From positions 39,027,501 to 39,091,500 of the forward strand of contig NC_088915.1 in NCBI RefSeq assembly GCF_963576675.1: 64,000 nt of DNA. Direction: 5' to 3'. This document shows positions 45,701 to 56,789 of the stretch, in pieces (positions within the stretch are counted from its first letter, which is position 1; the number at the start of each line of letters is the position of its first letter). The notes under the pieces were generated by a model. The model had not been told where the DNA came from, ran no database searches, and was given only the letters and a program-made list of their open reading frames with translations. Both the position numbers and the translations under genes were made by a program. Source of the DNA: Euphorbia lathyris. Its lineage: Eukaryota; Streptophyta; Magnoliopsida; Malpighiales; Euphorbiaceae.

Positions 45701-45726
45701 TTGTCCAAGTCAACAGAAAGAAATAG
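42709..45726 (+). pseudogene. SIRE third ORF (env-like position), about 1005 codons, two stops
   Basis: The frame is single from ATG 42709 to TAG 45724-45726, broken only by TAA 44611-44613 and TAG 44923-44925. Residues 1-75 are basic, Ser/Pro-rich. About 80-310 is a folded domain with FCEWISKNGWTELF, YPELVKEFYANLR, INMPVFLIGGFQ and LGSLITKIL, the layout I associate with the plant transposon-protein domain PF20167. About 310-720 is highly charged and disordered (KKGKG, EEEEKED, PPPPPTS). The C-terminus (from about 750) is predicted coiled coil with heptad-like Leu/Gln, then QQQQRHAKGKGKE. It is called env-like by position in SIRE elements, but no signal peptide or clear membrane segment is visible, so an Env role is not supported here. 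Confidence 0.85.
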
Positions 45727-46196
45727 TTTTGGCTAGATTTGTTAAGATCTTGACTTGTACTTTTGTTGTTATCTGGCGTATTTTGTTTTGCTGACCATCT
45801 ATCTAAACTTATGCATCTACCATTCAAATCAACTGTGTTATTTATTCACATTGCTTTATGATTGTCTGCTGTGTTGATCTAAACGTTGACCTCTTTTATA
45901 TGTCTTTTTAACTAAACCTCATTGAACAAAGATATACTCAGCGTACTTTGATATCTAAACTCAATCTTCCGCATAACTTAACTGAGTAAAAAAAATATGT
46001 TCCATGAGCTAACCTAATTCAGAAAACTGACCTTAGACTTACTTGATTAAACCTTGAAATGTTTAAAGTAAAACTAAGTCAGTAGCTCAACCCTTACGGG
46101 GGAGTATCTTTAGAAAAACAAGGTCAACTATCATGGGGGAGCTCAACACTGAGTTTCCTCACTGGATATTTTTGCCAATATCAAAATGGGGGAGTT
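45727..46196 (+). other. SIRE-3 3' untranslated region and polypurine tract
   Basis: Noncoding, ends TCAAAATGGGGGAGTT directly before the LTR. Related GGGGGAG phrases occur at 46101 and 46135. The reversed counterpart precedes the SIRE-E LTR at 49589. Confidence 0.85.
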
Positions 46197-47528
46197 TGTT
46201 GAAACACCTTTCCACATGATTTTGATTTGACAAAATTATTTATGTGAATGATAAAAATATTCCAACACATTAAATTTAAATTCTTTGATTTATTCATACT
46301 AATGTGTTTGTTCAATGTTGAGTTATTTGATTTATAAGACATTAAGATAAAAAGCCTAAAGGACCATAAGTGGAAATCAAGACCAAGTCAACAGATCAAG
46401 ACCTCACGGCCCATGAAGACAAAACGTCGTCGTACTGAGTAAGACATAAGCCCAGCAACAAGAAGGATCGAGAAGCCTTCTACCAATAGCTTCAAGATGA
46501 AGCTGCTGAGTTGAACGACAAGAAGTACAAGTCAGCGGCAGAACAGAATAAACTTGGAGACAAAGTATTTCTATTTTGGGTAAAGCTCAGAAGGCGCAGG
46601 AAGCTGTCTGGAAGACTTTGCCATAAATGTGGGAACATTCTATTTCATCTGACGAAAAGCCGCTGAGCACTGGCGAAGACAGAAGATACAAGAATATGAT
46701 TGGCCGAGGACGCTGAGCACGTACTGAGTGAAAGCGACAGGAAGCCATTTGCCTCCAACGGTTATTTCGAAATTCGAAATCACCGGTGCTTGAAGTGTCA
46801 CAATAAATAGGCCTCTCAATTGCTTCATTCGATGCAGATCTTCAATTAAGTCGAAACGCTGACCAAATTAATACTTGAAGTTCTGTGAGAAAAGTAAAGC
46901 AAATCTTACACCAATTCCAATCTTGTGTAAAAGTCTAGAGTGATTTTATTCATCTAAAGTGTCTTAGCAATTGTTGTTTAGGACAAACACTTATCATTTC
47001 TAGAAGTATAGAAAGGAGAAGCTGAGTACTCGGTTATAGTACTCAGCGGTAGTAATAGGAGTGAGTAGAGGAATAGAGGAAGGTACTCTTGTATACTCAG
47101 CTTCTATTGTAAAAGATTTCGTGCTCTACCTTTAAAGAGCTCAGTAGAGGATTCAAAAAGCTCGGAACGAGTTCCGGGGACTAGACGTAGGCGGAGAGGC
47201 CGAACCAGGATATGTCTGCTGAGTAACATATTTCTAACCCTTAAATCCTTTATATATTGTTTGCTATAAAACTGACTTAGTAACGAACTCACGCTGAGTT
47301 GAGTGCACTGAGAAGCTGAGTTCAGGAATAGACTTTAGTGCTATCTCCTGACTCAAGAAAAGAAACAGACTTAGTCACCAGTTGACTAAGCTTGTGTCTT
47401 AAACTACTCAGCACTGCTGTGTAAACCTTTTCTTAAAACAAAGAAGTCAGCCTTAACGGACAAAAATTTAGAATAGTTCATATCCCCCCCCTTTGGAACT
47501 AATCTTGTCACGTTACACGGGACCAACA
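46197..47528 (+). repeat. SIRE-3 3' LTR
   Basis: 1332 bp, same ends and length as the 5' LTR with scattered substitutions. Its TATA position reads CAATAAATAG instead of CTATAAATAG. Confidence 0.95.
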
Positions 47529-47745
47529 ACTTGTACCTGCAAAATACGATTCTCGAGAACCAAATTAGCTTGACGTTTATTTTTCTAAAATTAATCAAAA
47601 ACAAAGGAAATTAACTAAAAACATATAATTTATTTTTATTTTGTTATTTATTTAAAAACACACTCTTTTTGTAATTAAACTTACTTATTTAGTCAAAATT
47701 AAACCGTAAATCACGCTAAAAGATAGGGACAAAACGTCCCTATCA
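47529..47745 (-). repeat. Ath-C 5' LTR fragment (part 1, outer end)
   Basis: Matches 16413-16637 in the same orientation and ends GTCCCTATCA at 47745, the outer end of Ath-C. It begins with the second copy of the SIRE-3 duplication acttg. The next five bases, atttc, repeat 15055-15059. Confidence 0.93.
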
Positions 47746-48232
47746 ATTTCCTTTCAGTTACCTTGACTTACATGTTTCACATTACTGTTTGCGTCTACTG
47801 TATCATGAGATGGTGCGTATGCACGGATTGAGTGTGGATGTGTTTAGCGATTGCGGGTGTGTGTTGCACATGACTAAAAGTGTGGACCGCATCCATCCTT
47901 TTTGGAGAACTCTTGCTTTTGATGGTTTGAGTGACATACCAGCTACTGGTCCCCTATATGGTGATGGGTCTGAGGATCACCGGTTTTTTCACTCTCTTAT
48001 GGAAAAGGTCGACAAGTTAGATCCTACAATGGTGCGTAGCATATATGTCTACATCCATGATCAAATCAACCCAGATCAAGGCAGTTATAAAGAACCCGAG
48101 GTCAAAGATACAGTTAGGGGTAGATCAAAGGGGAGTTCATCTACCAAGCGCAATCCGAGTGCATATGAGTATAGTTAGAGTGCATATGGTCGTGCTCGGT
48201 CTTCTACTTCGAGGAGTAGTCGTAGTCGAGGC
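47746..48232 (+). pseudogene. MULE-1 transposase, C-terminal part
   Basis: Resumes the gene cut at 15059. Reading includes HGLSVDVFSDCGCVLHMTKS, RIHPFWRTLAFDGLSD, then a low-complexity basic Ser/Arg-rich tail (RGRSKGSSSTKR, SSTSRSSRSRG). A TAG at 48176-48178 interrupts the tail. The tail is cut at 48233 by SIRE-E. IHPFWRTL is typical of the C-terminal part of plant MULE transposases. The usual SWIM zinc finger upstream is partly missing or eroded at the Ath-C insertion point. Confidence 0.75.
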
Positions 48233-49588
48233 TGTTGGTCCCATGTAACGTGACAATATTAGTTCCAAGGGGGGGTTAGGAACTATTTAAAATGTTTGTC
48301 GTTAAGGCTGACTTACTTTTCTCTTAATACTTTAACTTAGTCTTTTAGCACAGTGTTACTGAGTAGTTTTAATGGGTGACTAAGACTGCTTCTACTCTTG
48401 AGTTAGGAGATAGCACTTAAGTCTATTCCTGAACTCAGCTCCTCAGTTCACTCAACTCAACGTATGTTCTTTTAGTGTTTTACTAGGCAGTATTTTAGCA
48501 AGCAATATATAAAGGAGTTAAGGGTTAGAAAGATATTACTCAGCAGACGTATCCTGGTTCGGCCTCTCCGCCTACATCCAGTCCCCGAAATTCCTTCCGA
48601 GCTTTTCAGAATCCTCTACTGAGCTCTTTAAAGGTAGAACACAAACCTTTTACAATAGCAACTGAGTATACAAGAGTACCATCCTCTATTCCTCTACTCA
48701 ATCCTATTTCTACCGCTAAGTACTGTAACCGAGTACTTAGCTTCTCCTTTCTATACTTCTAGAAATGATAAGTGTTTTGTTCTAAACAAAAATCTAAGAA
48801 CACTTTAGACGAAATAAATCACTCTAGACTTTTACACAAGAATATGAATTGGTGTAAGATTTGCTTTGCTTTTCTAATACAGAACTTCGAATAACAATTT
48901 GGTCAATGTTTCGACTTGATGAAGATCTGCATCGAATGAAGCGTTTGAGAAGCCTATTTATAGTGACACTTGAGGCAACGGTCATTTCGAATTTTGAAAT
49001 AACCGTTGGAAGGAAACGGCTTCCTGTCGCTTTCACTCAATCAGTGCTCAGCGTCCTAGGCCAATGAGATTCTTGTATCTTCTGTCTTCGGCAGTGCTCA
49101 GATGCTTTTCGTCAGGCTGGTCAGAGTGTCTTTACATTTTGGCAAAGTCTTCCAGACAGCTTCATGCGTCTTCTGAACTTTACCCAAAGTAGAAATACTT
49201 TGTCTCCAAGCTTGTTTAGGTCAGCCGCTGACCTGACTTCCTTATCGCACAACTCAGCAGCTTCGTCTTGAAGCTTTTAGACAAAGGCTTCTCGATCCTT
49301 CTCTTTGTTGGGCTTGCGTTTCATTCAGCTTGAGCTACGTTTTGATCTGCTTGGGCCGTGTGGCTTCCATTCGTTGACTTGGGCTTGACTTTCTCTTGTG
49401 GGCTTTTAGGCCTTACACTTTTAATGTCTTTAATCTTATAAATCAATTTACTCAACATTGAACAAACACATTAGTACAAATAAATCAAAGCATTTAAATT
49501 TAATGTGTTAGAATATTTTTATCATGGAGATTTAATTCTACTTAAATAATTTTGTCAAATCAAAATCATGTGGAAAGGTGTTTCAACA
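48233..49588 (-). repeat. SIRE-E 3' LTR
   Basis: 1356 bp, bounded by TGTTGGTCCC (48233) and GGTGTTTCAACA (49588). It is more diverged from the SIRE-3 LTRs than these are from each other. Confidence 0.93.
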
Positions 49589-50138
49589 AACTCCCCCATT
49601 TTGATGTTGGAAAAAATACTCAATAAGGAACTCAGTTTTGAGCTCCTCCGTGATAGTTGACCTTTTCTAAACTTCCGAGAATTCTCCCCCGTAAGGGTTG
49701 AACTACCGACTTGTTTTACTTTAAACATTTTAAGGTTTAATCAAGTAAGTCTAAGGTCAGCTTCAGAAGAAGGTCATTACTTAGAACATTTTGTCCTTAC
49801 TCAGTTTTGATACTTAGTTAAATGGAGAATGAGGTTCAGTTATCAAAGTAGGAGTAGGCTGAGTAAGTTAATTGGTGCTGAGTAGTTTTACTTAGTGGCC
49901 AAGTACTTGTATAATTTTTGTGTTCACAAGTTTTAATTTATTTTGTTCAATGATTTCTAAGTGAGTAGACATTAGAGAAGGGTCATGCATTAGATCAACA
50001 CAGAAGATAAGCAAATAGCATAAGACAGTAAGTAAATGGCTCAGTTGTTGTAAAAGATACATTCTTATATTACTTCAGCTTATCAAGAAACATGTCAGCA
50101 TTAAACATTAACACAGCCAAGTTAAAAAATAACAAAAT

Positions 50139-50347
50139 CTATTTCTTGATGTTGACTTGGATTTGTTTGGATTTGGATTTGGTTTGCTGACTGGGCTTCG
50201 ATGCTTCTTGTTGCTGAGTTTGTGTGCTAGGAGGGACAGCAGAAGTTGATCTTTGATTTTTCTATTGAGTTCCTTCTGCTGGTTGCTTATTTTTCTCCCC
50301 CGTTTTGCCAGCATCACCAGGCTGAGGGGCAGAAGCATAAAATTAGC
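50139..50347 (-). pseudogene. SIRE-E third ORF, C-terminal remnant
   Basis: The minus-strand frame ending at 50139 includes DAGKTGEK and a Gln/Lys/Ser-rich tail ending VNIKK, matching the SIRE-3 end (DAGKTGEKEQ ... QVNRKK). One in-frame TAG occurs near 50265. The upstream part is deleted. Confidence 0.75.
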
Positions 50348-51964
50348 CGAACATTTTTGTTCAACACAGAAAACAATAACTAATCAATAATCAACCTTAA
50401 TAATAGCAATCACAATGATTGCCTCTAACAGAAATCGATACGAGATCAAAGAGAGAGTAAGAAATAATGTAAATTAGCCTAAACGGAGACGGAACGGTTC
50501 CTCTTGCCCTTTAGTTGAGTGTGTCGAAATATTGGGGTTAGGGAGTCTATTTATAGACTTCTCAAAACCCTAATCCCAGTTGTGTTAGGTAATTAACTAA
50601 TTAGAATCTTATTCGGAATAGGATTACTAATTAGATAATTAAATAAACACTTTATTATTATCTAAATAATAACTAATTATATCTAGATAATATTAATAAT
50701 TTAATTATTGTTAGGGATAATTAATTAGAGTTTCAATCACATTAAAACCTCTAATTAATATTATCAGGTAATCCTTTAATTTAATTCATAACTATAATCT
50801 AATTATAATTATTAAATCAAATTAATTATCCCTAATTAACTAATAAATTGCGACCCATGCAGTGTGTCCCGCTAATTACAATTTCGTTCTCTGGTTCCAA
50901 GTCCCATATGCGACCCATTAGGTTCCTCATTGCCACTAGTCGTATATATCCTTTGAAATTAATTCATCCTGATTAATCCCAACATATATATAACGGAATA
51001 CCATCGCGAGCTGTTACTATCAGAACCTATGATATTCCCCCAGAGCAATTAAGAAGTCAGGTTGATAACTAACGTTAACCTTTCAGCATTAGGTGCAGTA
51101 TAATACGATCCTTCATCAACTATATCCTGTTGGTCAATTCCTTATAACCATAGAATGTGTCAAGGTTACATATAGCGAAGAGTCCATTTTACTTGTACAA
51201 GTTGAATTCACTCTGAAAGATAAGTTAAGTGAAATTTCTATTTCTACTCTTAACTTTTATCACCTTGCAATGATTTTCGTTAATTCATCACAATCGGCCA
51301 TTTGGATATATCTCCCATTGAGTGACGAATGCTCAATCTGACATTAACTATTCTGCAATCACTTTACGTGATACCCAACCCTGCTCTCACACACCCCAAG
51401 CTCTCACCTGTTGGATCGTGCTCGCACAGAATCAAAGTACCAGACTCCATAATCTAGAATCACTAATTAACGAATGTTTGAGTATGAGGATTAGTTATAC
51501 CTACTAATACCAATAAGATGAACAGTTGACACTTTTAGATAAATTAATCCATGCGGTTATGTCAAGTCGGGTCCCAATCCTAATGAACTCCTTCACCGAA
51601 TACATGTAACTGTCTAGATGTCTAAATATCTAAAGCTTGTGAGATCAGCATTCTGTCTCGACAGAAAACACTATTACATGCAAGTCTCAATAGTAATATG
51701 CCAACCCTTATAACATATTATTTGACTTGGGTTGGTTTTAAGTCTATTGGTCTATTATAAAGTATAGTCTCACTTCATGCTTGTATGAACACTTTATAAC
51801 TACTTAAATAAACTTAGGATTACTTTCTTTATGAAAGATTTGTGCCTTTATATATAGTTACATTTTAATGTTATATATCTAATTAAACAAATGATTAAAT
51901 AAACAATTTATTCATTAATATTTATATCCTAAAACAATTGTCTTTAGGACACTAAACTCCAACA
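50348..51964 (-). repeat. Copia-A family LTR, 3' end missing
   Basis: The minus-strand LTR starts TGTTGGAG at 51964. It keeps TATAAATA (reversed, 50548-50555) and aligns with the solo LTR through TGTTCG at 50348, where about the last 180 bp are lost. The right neighbour is MULE-2 coding sequence, so it inserted there; the left is a deletion junction with SIRE-E. Confidence 0.88.
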
Positions 51965-52464
51965 TCTGAGTCATCTAGATCTTCTCAGTTTGAATCTGAA
52001 TTGTTCTCCTTCCCTGGTTCTGCATTGCTCTGTTTTGCTTTTATTTCCTCATTTAAGTCCTCAGTAGAAATAGGTGTTGTGTTAATACACATGTTTCCCA
52101 TACTGTCAATCTCACCCATCTCACTTTGCTCTTGGGTCCCACCCTCTTTTGCATTGTCAGTTTTATGCACAAATATCTCGATTTCATCACTTACTCCCTT
52201 ACAATTAACCAATTTCATCAAATATGAGTCATTACTCACAACAACTAACTCCCCAGACAACCCATTCTTAATGTAGATAGAACCACAATTCTCATAACCC
52301 AAATATCTCAAATTCCACAGTATATCAAGCCTACTAAATTTATCTTCATCTACATCTTCATCAGAAATACTCCCACCTACGTATTTCAAACAACTTCCTT
52401 CTTTCACAACCCTCCCACCATGATGTAATCTTATAATAAGATATCCCATCTGAAAAGTACACAA
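51965..52464 (-). pseudogene. MULE-2 transposase N-terminus with PB1-like domain
   Basis: The ATG at 52464 or, more likely, the in-frame ATG six codons later begins MGYLIIRLHHGGRVV. RLHHGG, YVGGSISDEDVDEDKFS and LGYENCGSIYIK match the PB1-like domain at the N-terminus of many plant MULE transposases. A charged, Ser/Asn-rich linker follows until the LTR cut. Catalytic, zinc-finger and SWIM parts are missing. Confidence 0.78.
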
Positions 52465-53039
52465 AGCAACATCTATATAGTAAGATTCTCGTTTCTAAAA
52501 AAGCAATACAATAACATCTATACAATAAAGTAATCGTATTGCACATGCTATTATTCCACAGCTACACAATTTCCAACTCAGAAAGTGAATAAAATAACCC
52601 TAAATTATATCAGTCAGCCAACTAATAAAGTGAATGAAACCCATTATATCATCAAACAACAAACATGCAGAGATAACATATCAAAAACCAACCTCAATGT
52701 CGTAAGTTCTGCACGGGCTAAGTTGAAACCGAAAATCACGATGATTTCTGTATAAACCCTAATTCGTTTTCTACAGAAGCCGATCGAGAGAAACAACTTC
52801 AGGAGATTAAGAAATTTGTGAATGAAAGTCAGAGAATTCGACTGAATAGAGAGGAGAGAAACGAACTGAAGAGTTTGTTGGTGGGAAATGAAGAGTCTTT
52901 CGATTTCTTGATGGTCTATTCGTCATTTCACCCTAATTTTTTGAGGATATTTTAGACTTTTCACAGGCAATGCTACCGTGTCAAAATCGATTGCCACGTG
53001 TCAAGCGTGTGTGGTTTACGCATCGAAGTTCAACTCATC

Positions 53040-53165
53040 CTTTCAAAAAATGGGGCTAATAATAGTGTTTTTAGTGAGTTAAGAGGGTTAAAGGAATGTC
53101 CCTTGAGTTGAGGGGGTTAAATGAATAAAAAGGACAACTTTAGGGGGCTGGGTATGCATTAAGCC
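53040..53165 (-). repeat. MULE-2 terminal inverted repeat region
   Basis: Reading inward from 53165: GGCTTAATGCATACCCAGCC, then a stretch rich in CCCCCTCAACT and TTTAACCC phrases, typical of plant MULE termini. The partner end is absent, so the TIR cannot be confirmed by pairing. Confidence 0.55.
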
Positions 53166-54281
53166 AACAGTTTACGCACTCATTCCGTTATATGTTTAGG
53201 ATAAAATTGATCTAGTTGAATTAATTTAAATAAACATATAGAACTAGCTTCGGTAAGAACCTAATGGGACACACATAGAATTAAGACCGGAGAACGGAAT
53301 AGTAATTTAATAAAGAGAGATATGGGGGCCAAATTATGTAGTGTATAAATTAGGATTATTTAGTTGATTTAGGGGGTGTTTGGTTGCTCATTTTCATGCT
53401 CTTGTCTACCTTTTCACTTCAAAATGGAGAGTTTTAGGTGTTTGGTTAGTGACCTCCTGTTTGCCTTTTAAACCTGAAAAGCAGCCTTTTACAAAAGCAG
53501 AGAATCTCTGCTTTTTGGAAAAGCAGCATTTTCAAACAGCAAACAACAAAACAAAACAGCAACAACAAACCGTAACAGCAAACAATAAAAGCAAAAGCAA
53601 ACAACAACAACAAACAGAAGGTAAAACAAACGGGCCCTTATTTAAATAAATATAATTAGATTATATTATGGTTAAATCAATTAAAGAGATAATATTAGTT
53701 AGGAAATGTAATGTGATTATATATCTTTATTATTATCCTAACCAAATTAATTATCCTAATGGGAGTATGATAATATTTATTAAATATAAGATAATATTTA
53801 ATAAATAGAATAATTATCTAAATAGAATTTCTAAGTTGTTTAGGATTCTAATTTACTAAACCTTATTGAATTGGTATTCAATTAATTCAACACTATAAAT
53901 AGACCCAATACCTATGTGAATTTCGGCCAAGCCAATTTAAAGGAATATGATTTCTTCTCATCTTTTACTCGATTAAATTATTTACTCCGTTCCATCCGTT
54001 TCTTAATTTGTGTGGATACCGTTAGAGGCAATCTATACTTAATTGCTATTTGGTTGATTACTACCTTTTGGTTTTGATTTCTTGATTGTGTTCGTGATTG
54101 GCGTGACATCCACGTGAGCACTTTGTTTGCAACGGTAGATAGTTCATCAACCAAAGATATTTTGTTTAATCCTTCTTTATATGAAATAACGATTAACAAA
54201 TTTTGGAAAAGGAAAATAGTCAAAATAGATAAAAAAAAAGTTTATATTTCCGATGCGCCTAGGCTTGTCTATTTTCCTTCA
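53166..54281 (+). repeat. Copia-F LTR, 5' part missing
   Basis: It starts within the family at CGCACTCATTCCGTTATA (compare reversed 13440-13460 in Copia-B) and ends CTATTTTCCTTCA at 54281, followed by a primer site. It hosts MULE-2 at its left break and a MITE at 53372-53637. Confidence 0.82.
53372..53637. mobile_element. Tourist-like (PIF/Harbinger) MITE
   Basis: 266 bp with imperfect terminal inverted repeats (GGGGGTGTTTGGTTG and, reversed, GGGCCCGTTTGTTTTACC), flanked by TTA on both sides (53369-53371 and 53638-53640). It has no transposase. It contains an AACAACAA-rich right half. Confidence 0.78.
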
Positions 54282-54282
54282 G

Positions 54283-54294
54283 TGGTATCAAAGC
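54283..54294 (+). other. Primer-binding site of Copia-F (one mismatch)
   Basis: TGGTATCAAAGC, initiator-Met type with a G-to-A change. Confidence 0.8.
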
Positions 54295-54740
54295 AAGCGT
54301 TAAATCCGTTATTTCATATATGGAATTTGGTAAACATTAAACGGGGTTTAATTAATTTATCGTTAGATTAATTAATGAGATTCTATTAATCTAAAATAAG
54401 TTGAAATTAATTATTAGATTCTGAAATTAAAAGTTTTAATCAGATTAAAGCTTGAAACGCGAAATTAAAAGTAACCTATTTTGTTTTAAAAATTAAAAAA
54501 AAAACTTATGGGGGTTGTTGCTTTGCGGCAGCAACCCCGTATAAATATGAGCTGCTGTCCGCGGCAGCAGCTGCTGCCGCAAGGAAGCAGGTCGGGGCTA
54601 CTATCTTATGACAACAGCTAGGCCGACTTTCTCGAGGAGTCGGTCGTGTTTTCGGTTACGTGAATGTTTTAAAAATTGTTTTTAAAAACTGTTGTTAATT
54701 CGTGTTTAATTCAGAATACTTCGGTTAATTGTTTAATTAC
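54295..54740 (+). other. Copia-F leader remnant with GC-rich tract
   Basis: Leader-like sequence with a GC-rich GCAGCAGC tract at 54508-54660, as in Copia-A and Copia-B. Recognisable similarity fades near 54740; gag is not seen. Confidence 0.65.
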
Positions 54741-55929
54741 ATTTACATATTTACAAAACAGAAACCTCCCAAATCGAATTCTAACTATGTAAAATAAACT
54801 TAAACATCAATTTAGTCATAAACTATCAAATTAGTAAAAGAACGTAAAATTTCTACGATATGATTTATAGTTTGTATTTAGAAAACTGTATTTTGTTGAT
54901 ATGTAAAAATATTTTTTAAAAGACAAAAATCCTCTTGTTGTAATTAGAACTTAATAGTTTAACAATGTATATTAAAATATTTGATTTTGTAAACATAGCA
55001 GTGATCTATATTACAAAATTTTAAACCATGGACTTATATTTACAAATTGGGCAAACCAAATGCAATTTTTTTTTTACTTTTAATTTTAATTAATTAAGGG
55101 ATATGGTGTAAAAATATTGCTAATGTTTATAGTCATGCACTTATACTTTTAATGTTGGCAGCCAATAACAATTTTACTTCTAATATTGGCAAGTTAAGTT
55201 AATTTTAGATATTATTATAAAACACAGATATTTTGTTACTTATTTGGCACCAATTGCATACCAGTTGGTTCTAAAAAAATCACATTTTTTGTGATTTAAT
55301 AATAGAATTGGAGATTAATATTTATAAATTCGGTGAAATATTTGAATTTTTTTTTGTCCAACTTGTAAAAAGCACAATTTATTTTTTCACATCTAATCAT
55401 ATTTTTGTGAGTTGTTATTAAGGAGTGATAAAATGATCCACAAGTGAAGTCCAAATGACATTGATTTTTTCAAATAGAAATAAATTAATTAATTAAATAG
55501 CGGAAGTAATAAAATCAAAGGAGCTACATATTCACTTTAATTATAATTTTATTCACTTTGGTTGTTATTTAAACCATAAACAACAAGCCTATATATAGGC
55601 GAAATAAAAAAAAACACACAAAGTAACTACTAACCTATTTAATAGCTATTAATTGTAGTAACCCTTAACTTATTTATTACATATTAATTTTAGTAACTCT
55701 GCTAATTAAAACATATTAAATATTTTTCCATAACAACCGAATCAAAATAATTAATTATTGAACTTTGAATGAAATTTATAAATTCATGATCGATAAAACA
55801 GTTTGATTCATTATTTCTCACATTGATGAATGTTAGAAGTAAAATTTCTTCAAACTGCCAACAACCGCTATAAAAATGTCTCTTAGGTTGGAAGTTAGGG
55901 TATTTATACCTTATCACATTAATTAATAA
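54741..55929. other. AT-rich stretch without recognised gene
   Basis: No supported coding sequence. A possible short minus-strand LTR spans about 55480-55736: its start would be TGTTATGGAAAAATATTTAA at 55736, it has a GCCTATATATAGGC box at 55590-55603, and it ends near an ACTTCCGC phrase at about 55503. No TSD or partner was found. Confidence 0.3.
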
Positions 55930-56789
55930 AGTTGGGCACAGTTCGGTCCAAGTCGGGGATTCATGAATCTCCAATATTGGATTGAAATTCGGAGATTAAT
56001 AAAAGGAAATCTCCAGGATTGTATTGAAAGAATAAATCTCCAGAATTGAATTGCCCCAAAGTTTCAGTCCAGTCCAGTTCGGGGATTCGGAGATTCAATT
56101 CCGGTCCAATCCAATATATTTTTTCGGTGATTCTGATAAATATCTAATAGTTTAAGTCCTAAAAAATAAATTAAAAATTTAATTTACAAGATAATAAAAT
56201 ATAAAATTTTTTAGGAAGTAAACAACATTCATTAAAAGTTACAGTAGACAACAAGGCTAAAAAAAACCCACAAAATCAAAGTATTAAAAGTTACAGTAGA
56301 CAACAAGGCTAAAAAACCCACAAAATCAAAGTTACAAAATAACAAATCCATAAAAATAAACAACCTTTAATTCAAAAAAGACAACACGTCATTAGCAAAA
56401 TCTCTCTAATCATCATCCCAATTTGTAATTGAATCTTCTTAACACAACAAATTCCTTGTTTTCCAAAGCAAATGCAGTAAAAGCCAAACATCAACCTAAA
56501 CATATAAAATTTACCATATTAGTGAATCAACAAATGTTAAATTAATTAGCTTTTACTTCAATAAAATTAATCAACACACTAGCAAAAAATAAAAGGAAAA
56601 AAATATGCTTACCAAAGTGCATTTGGTTCGGTTAAAAAAACCTTAGATATTCAATTGAAATATGGATAAAAGAGATGATGCAATCTCAGGATCAGAACTA
56701 ATTTCTACAAATTAAATAACATTTATATAGTTAGTATTCATAAACATTTAATTAAAATAAAACTATGAAATATAATTGCTAAGTAAATA

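Larger units (their letters stand above)
26310..47528 (+). mobile_element. SIRE-3: SIRE-type Ty1/copia element with third ORF, carrying Ath-D
   Basis: Two LTRs of equal length (1332 bp: 26310-27641 and 46197-47528) and the exact duplication acttg (26305-26309 and 47529-47533) define the element. Layout: primer site, gag, pol, spacer with its own TATA box, long third ORF, polypurine tract. Extra post-pol ORFs of this kind define the SIRE/Maximus lineage. Ath-D (32032-41395) interrupts the RT. The LTRs differ at scattered sites, so the insertion is not recent. Confidence 0.95.
15060..47745 (-). mobile_element. Ath-C: Athila element, minus strand, host of the central nest
   Basis: The element is bounded by TGATGC at 15060 and CTATCA at 47745 and flanked by the 5-bp duplication atttc (15055-15059 and 47746-47750). 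The MULE-1 coding sequence is on both sides. Only the 3' LTR (15060-16637), part of the 3' internal region (16638-18205) and the first part of the 5' LTR (47745-47529 plus 26309-26172) remain. Gag, pol and third ORF are deleted. Copia-A and SIRE-3 lie inside. Confidence 0.92.
48233..50347 (-). mobile_element. SIRE-E: 3' end of a SIRE element, minus strand
   Basis: Minus-strand 3' LTR (48233-49588) preceded by the reversed polypurine tract (49589-49604) and the last part of a third ORF. It is inserted in the MULE-1 tail; the left flank is gaggc. The remainder is deleted at about 50347, where a copia LTR fragment begins. Confidence 0.88.
51965..53165 (-). mobile_element. MULE-2: 5' part of a Mutator-like element, minus strand
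   Basis: From the terminal repeat at 53165 leftward: TIR-like sequence, 5' untranslated region with a pyrimidine-rich leader (52750-52900), then the PB1-like ORF, truncated at 51965 by the copia LTR. The inner part and the other end are not in the window. It is inserted in the Copia-F LTR. Confidence 0.75.

Noticed and set aside
53380..53649. 89-codon open frame
   Set aside because: Entirely within the MITE and Gln/Lys-rich because of CAA repeats.
55702..55974. 90-codon minus-strand frame
   Set aside because: No domain; it spans the hAT left end and a possible LTR.
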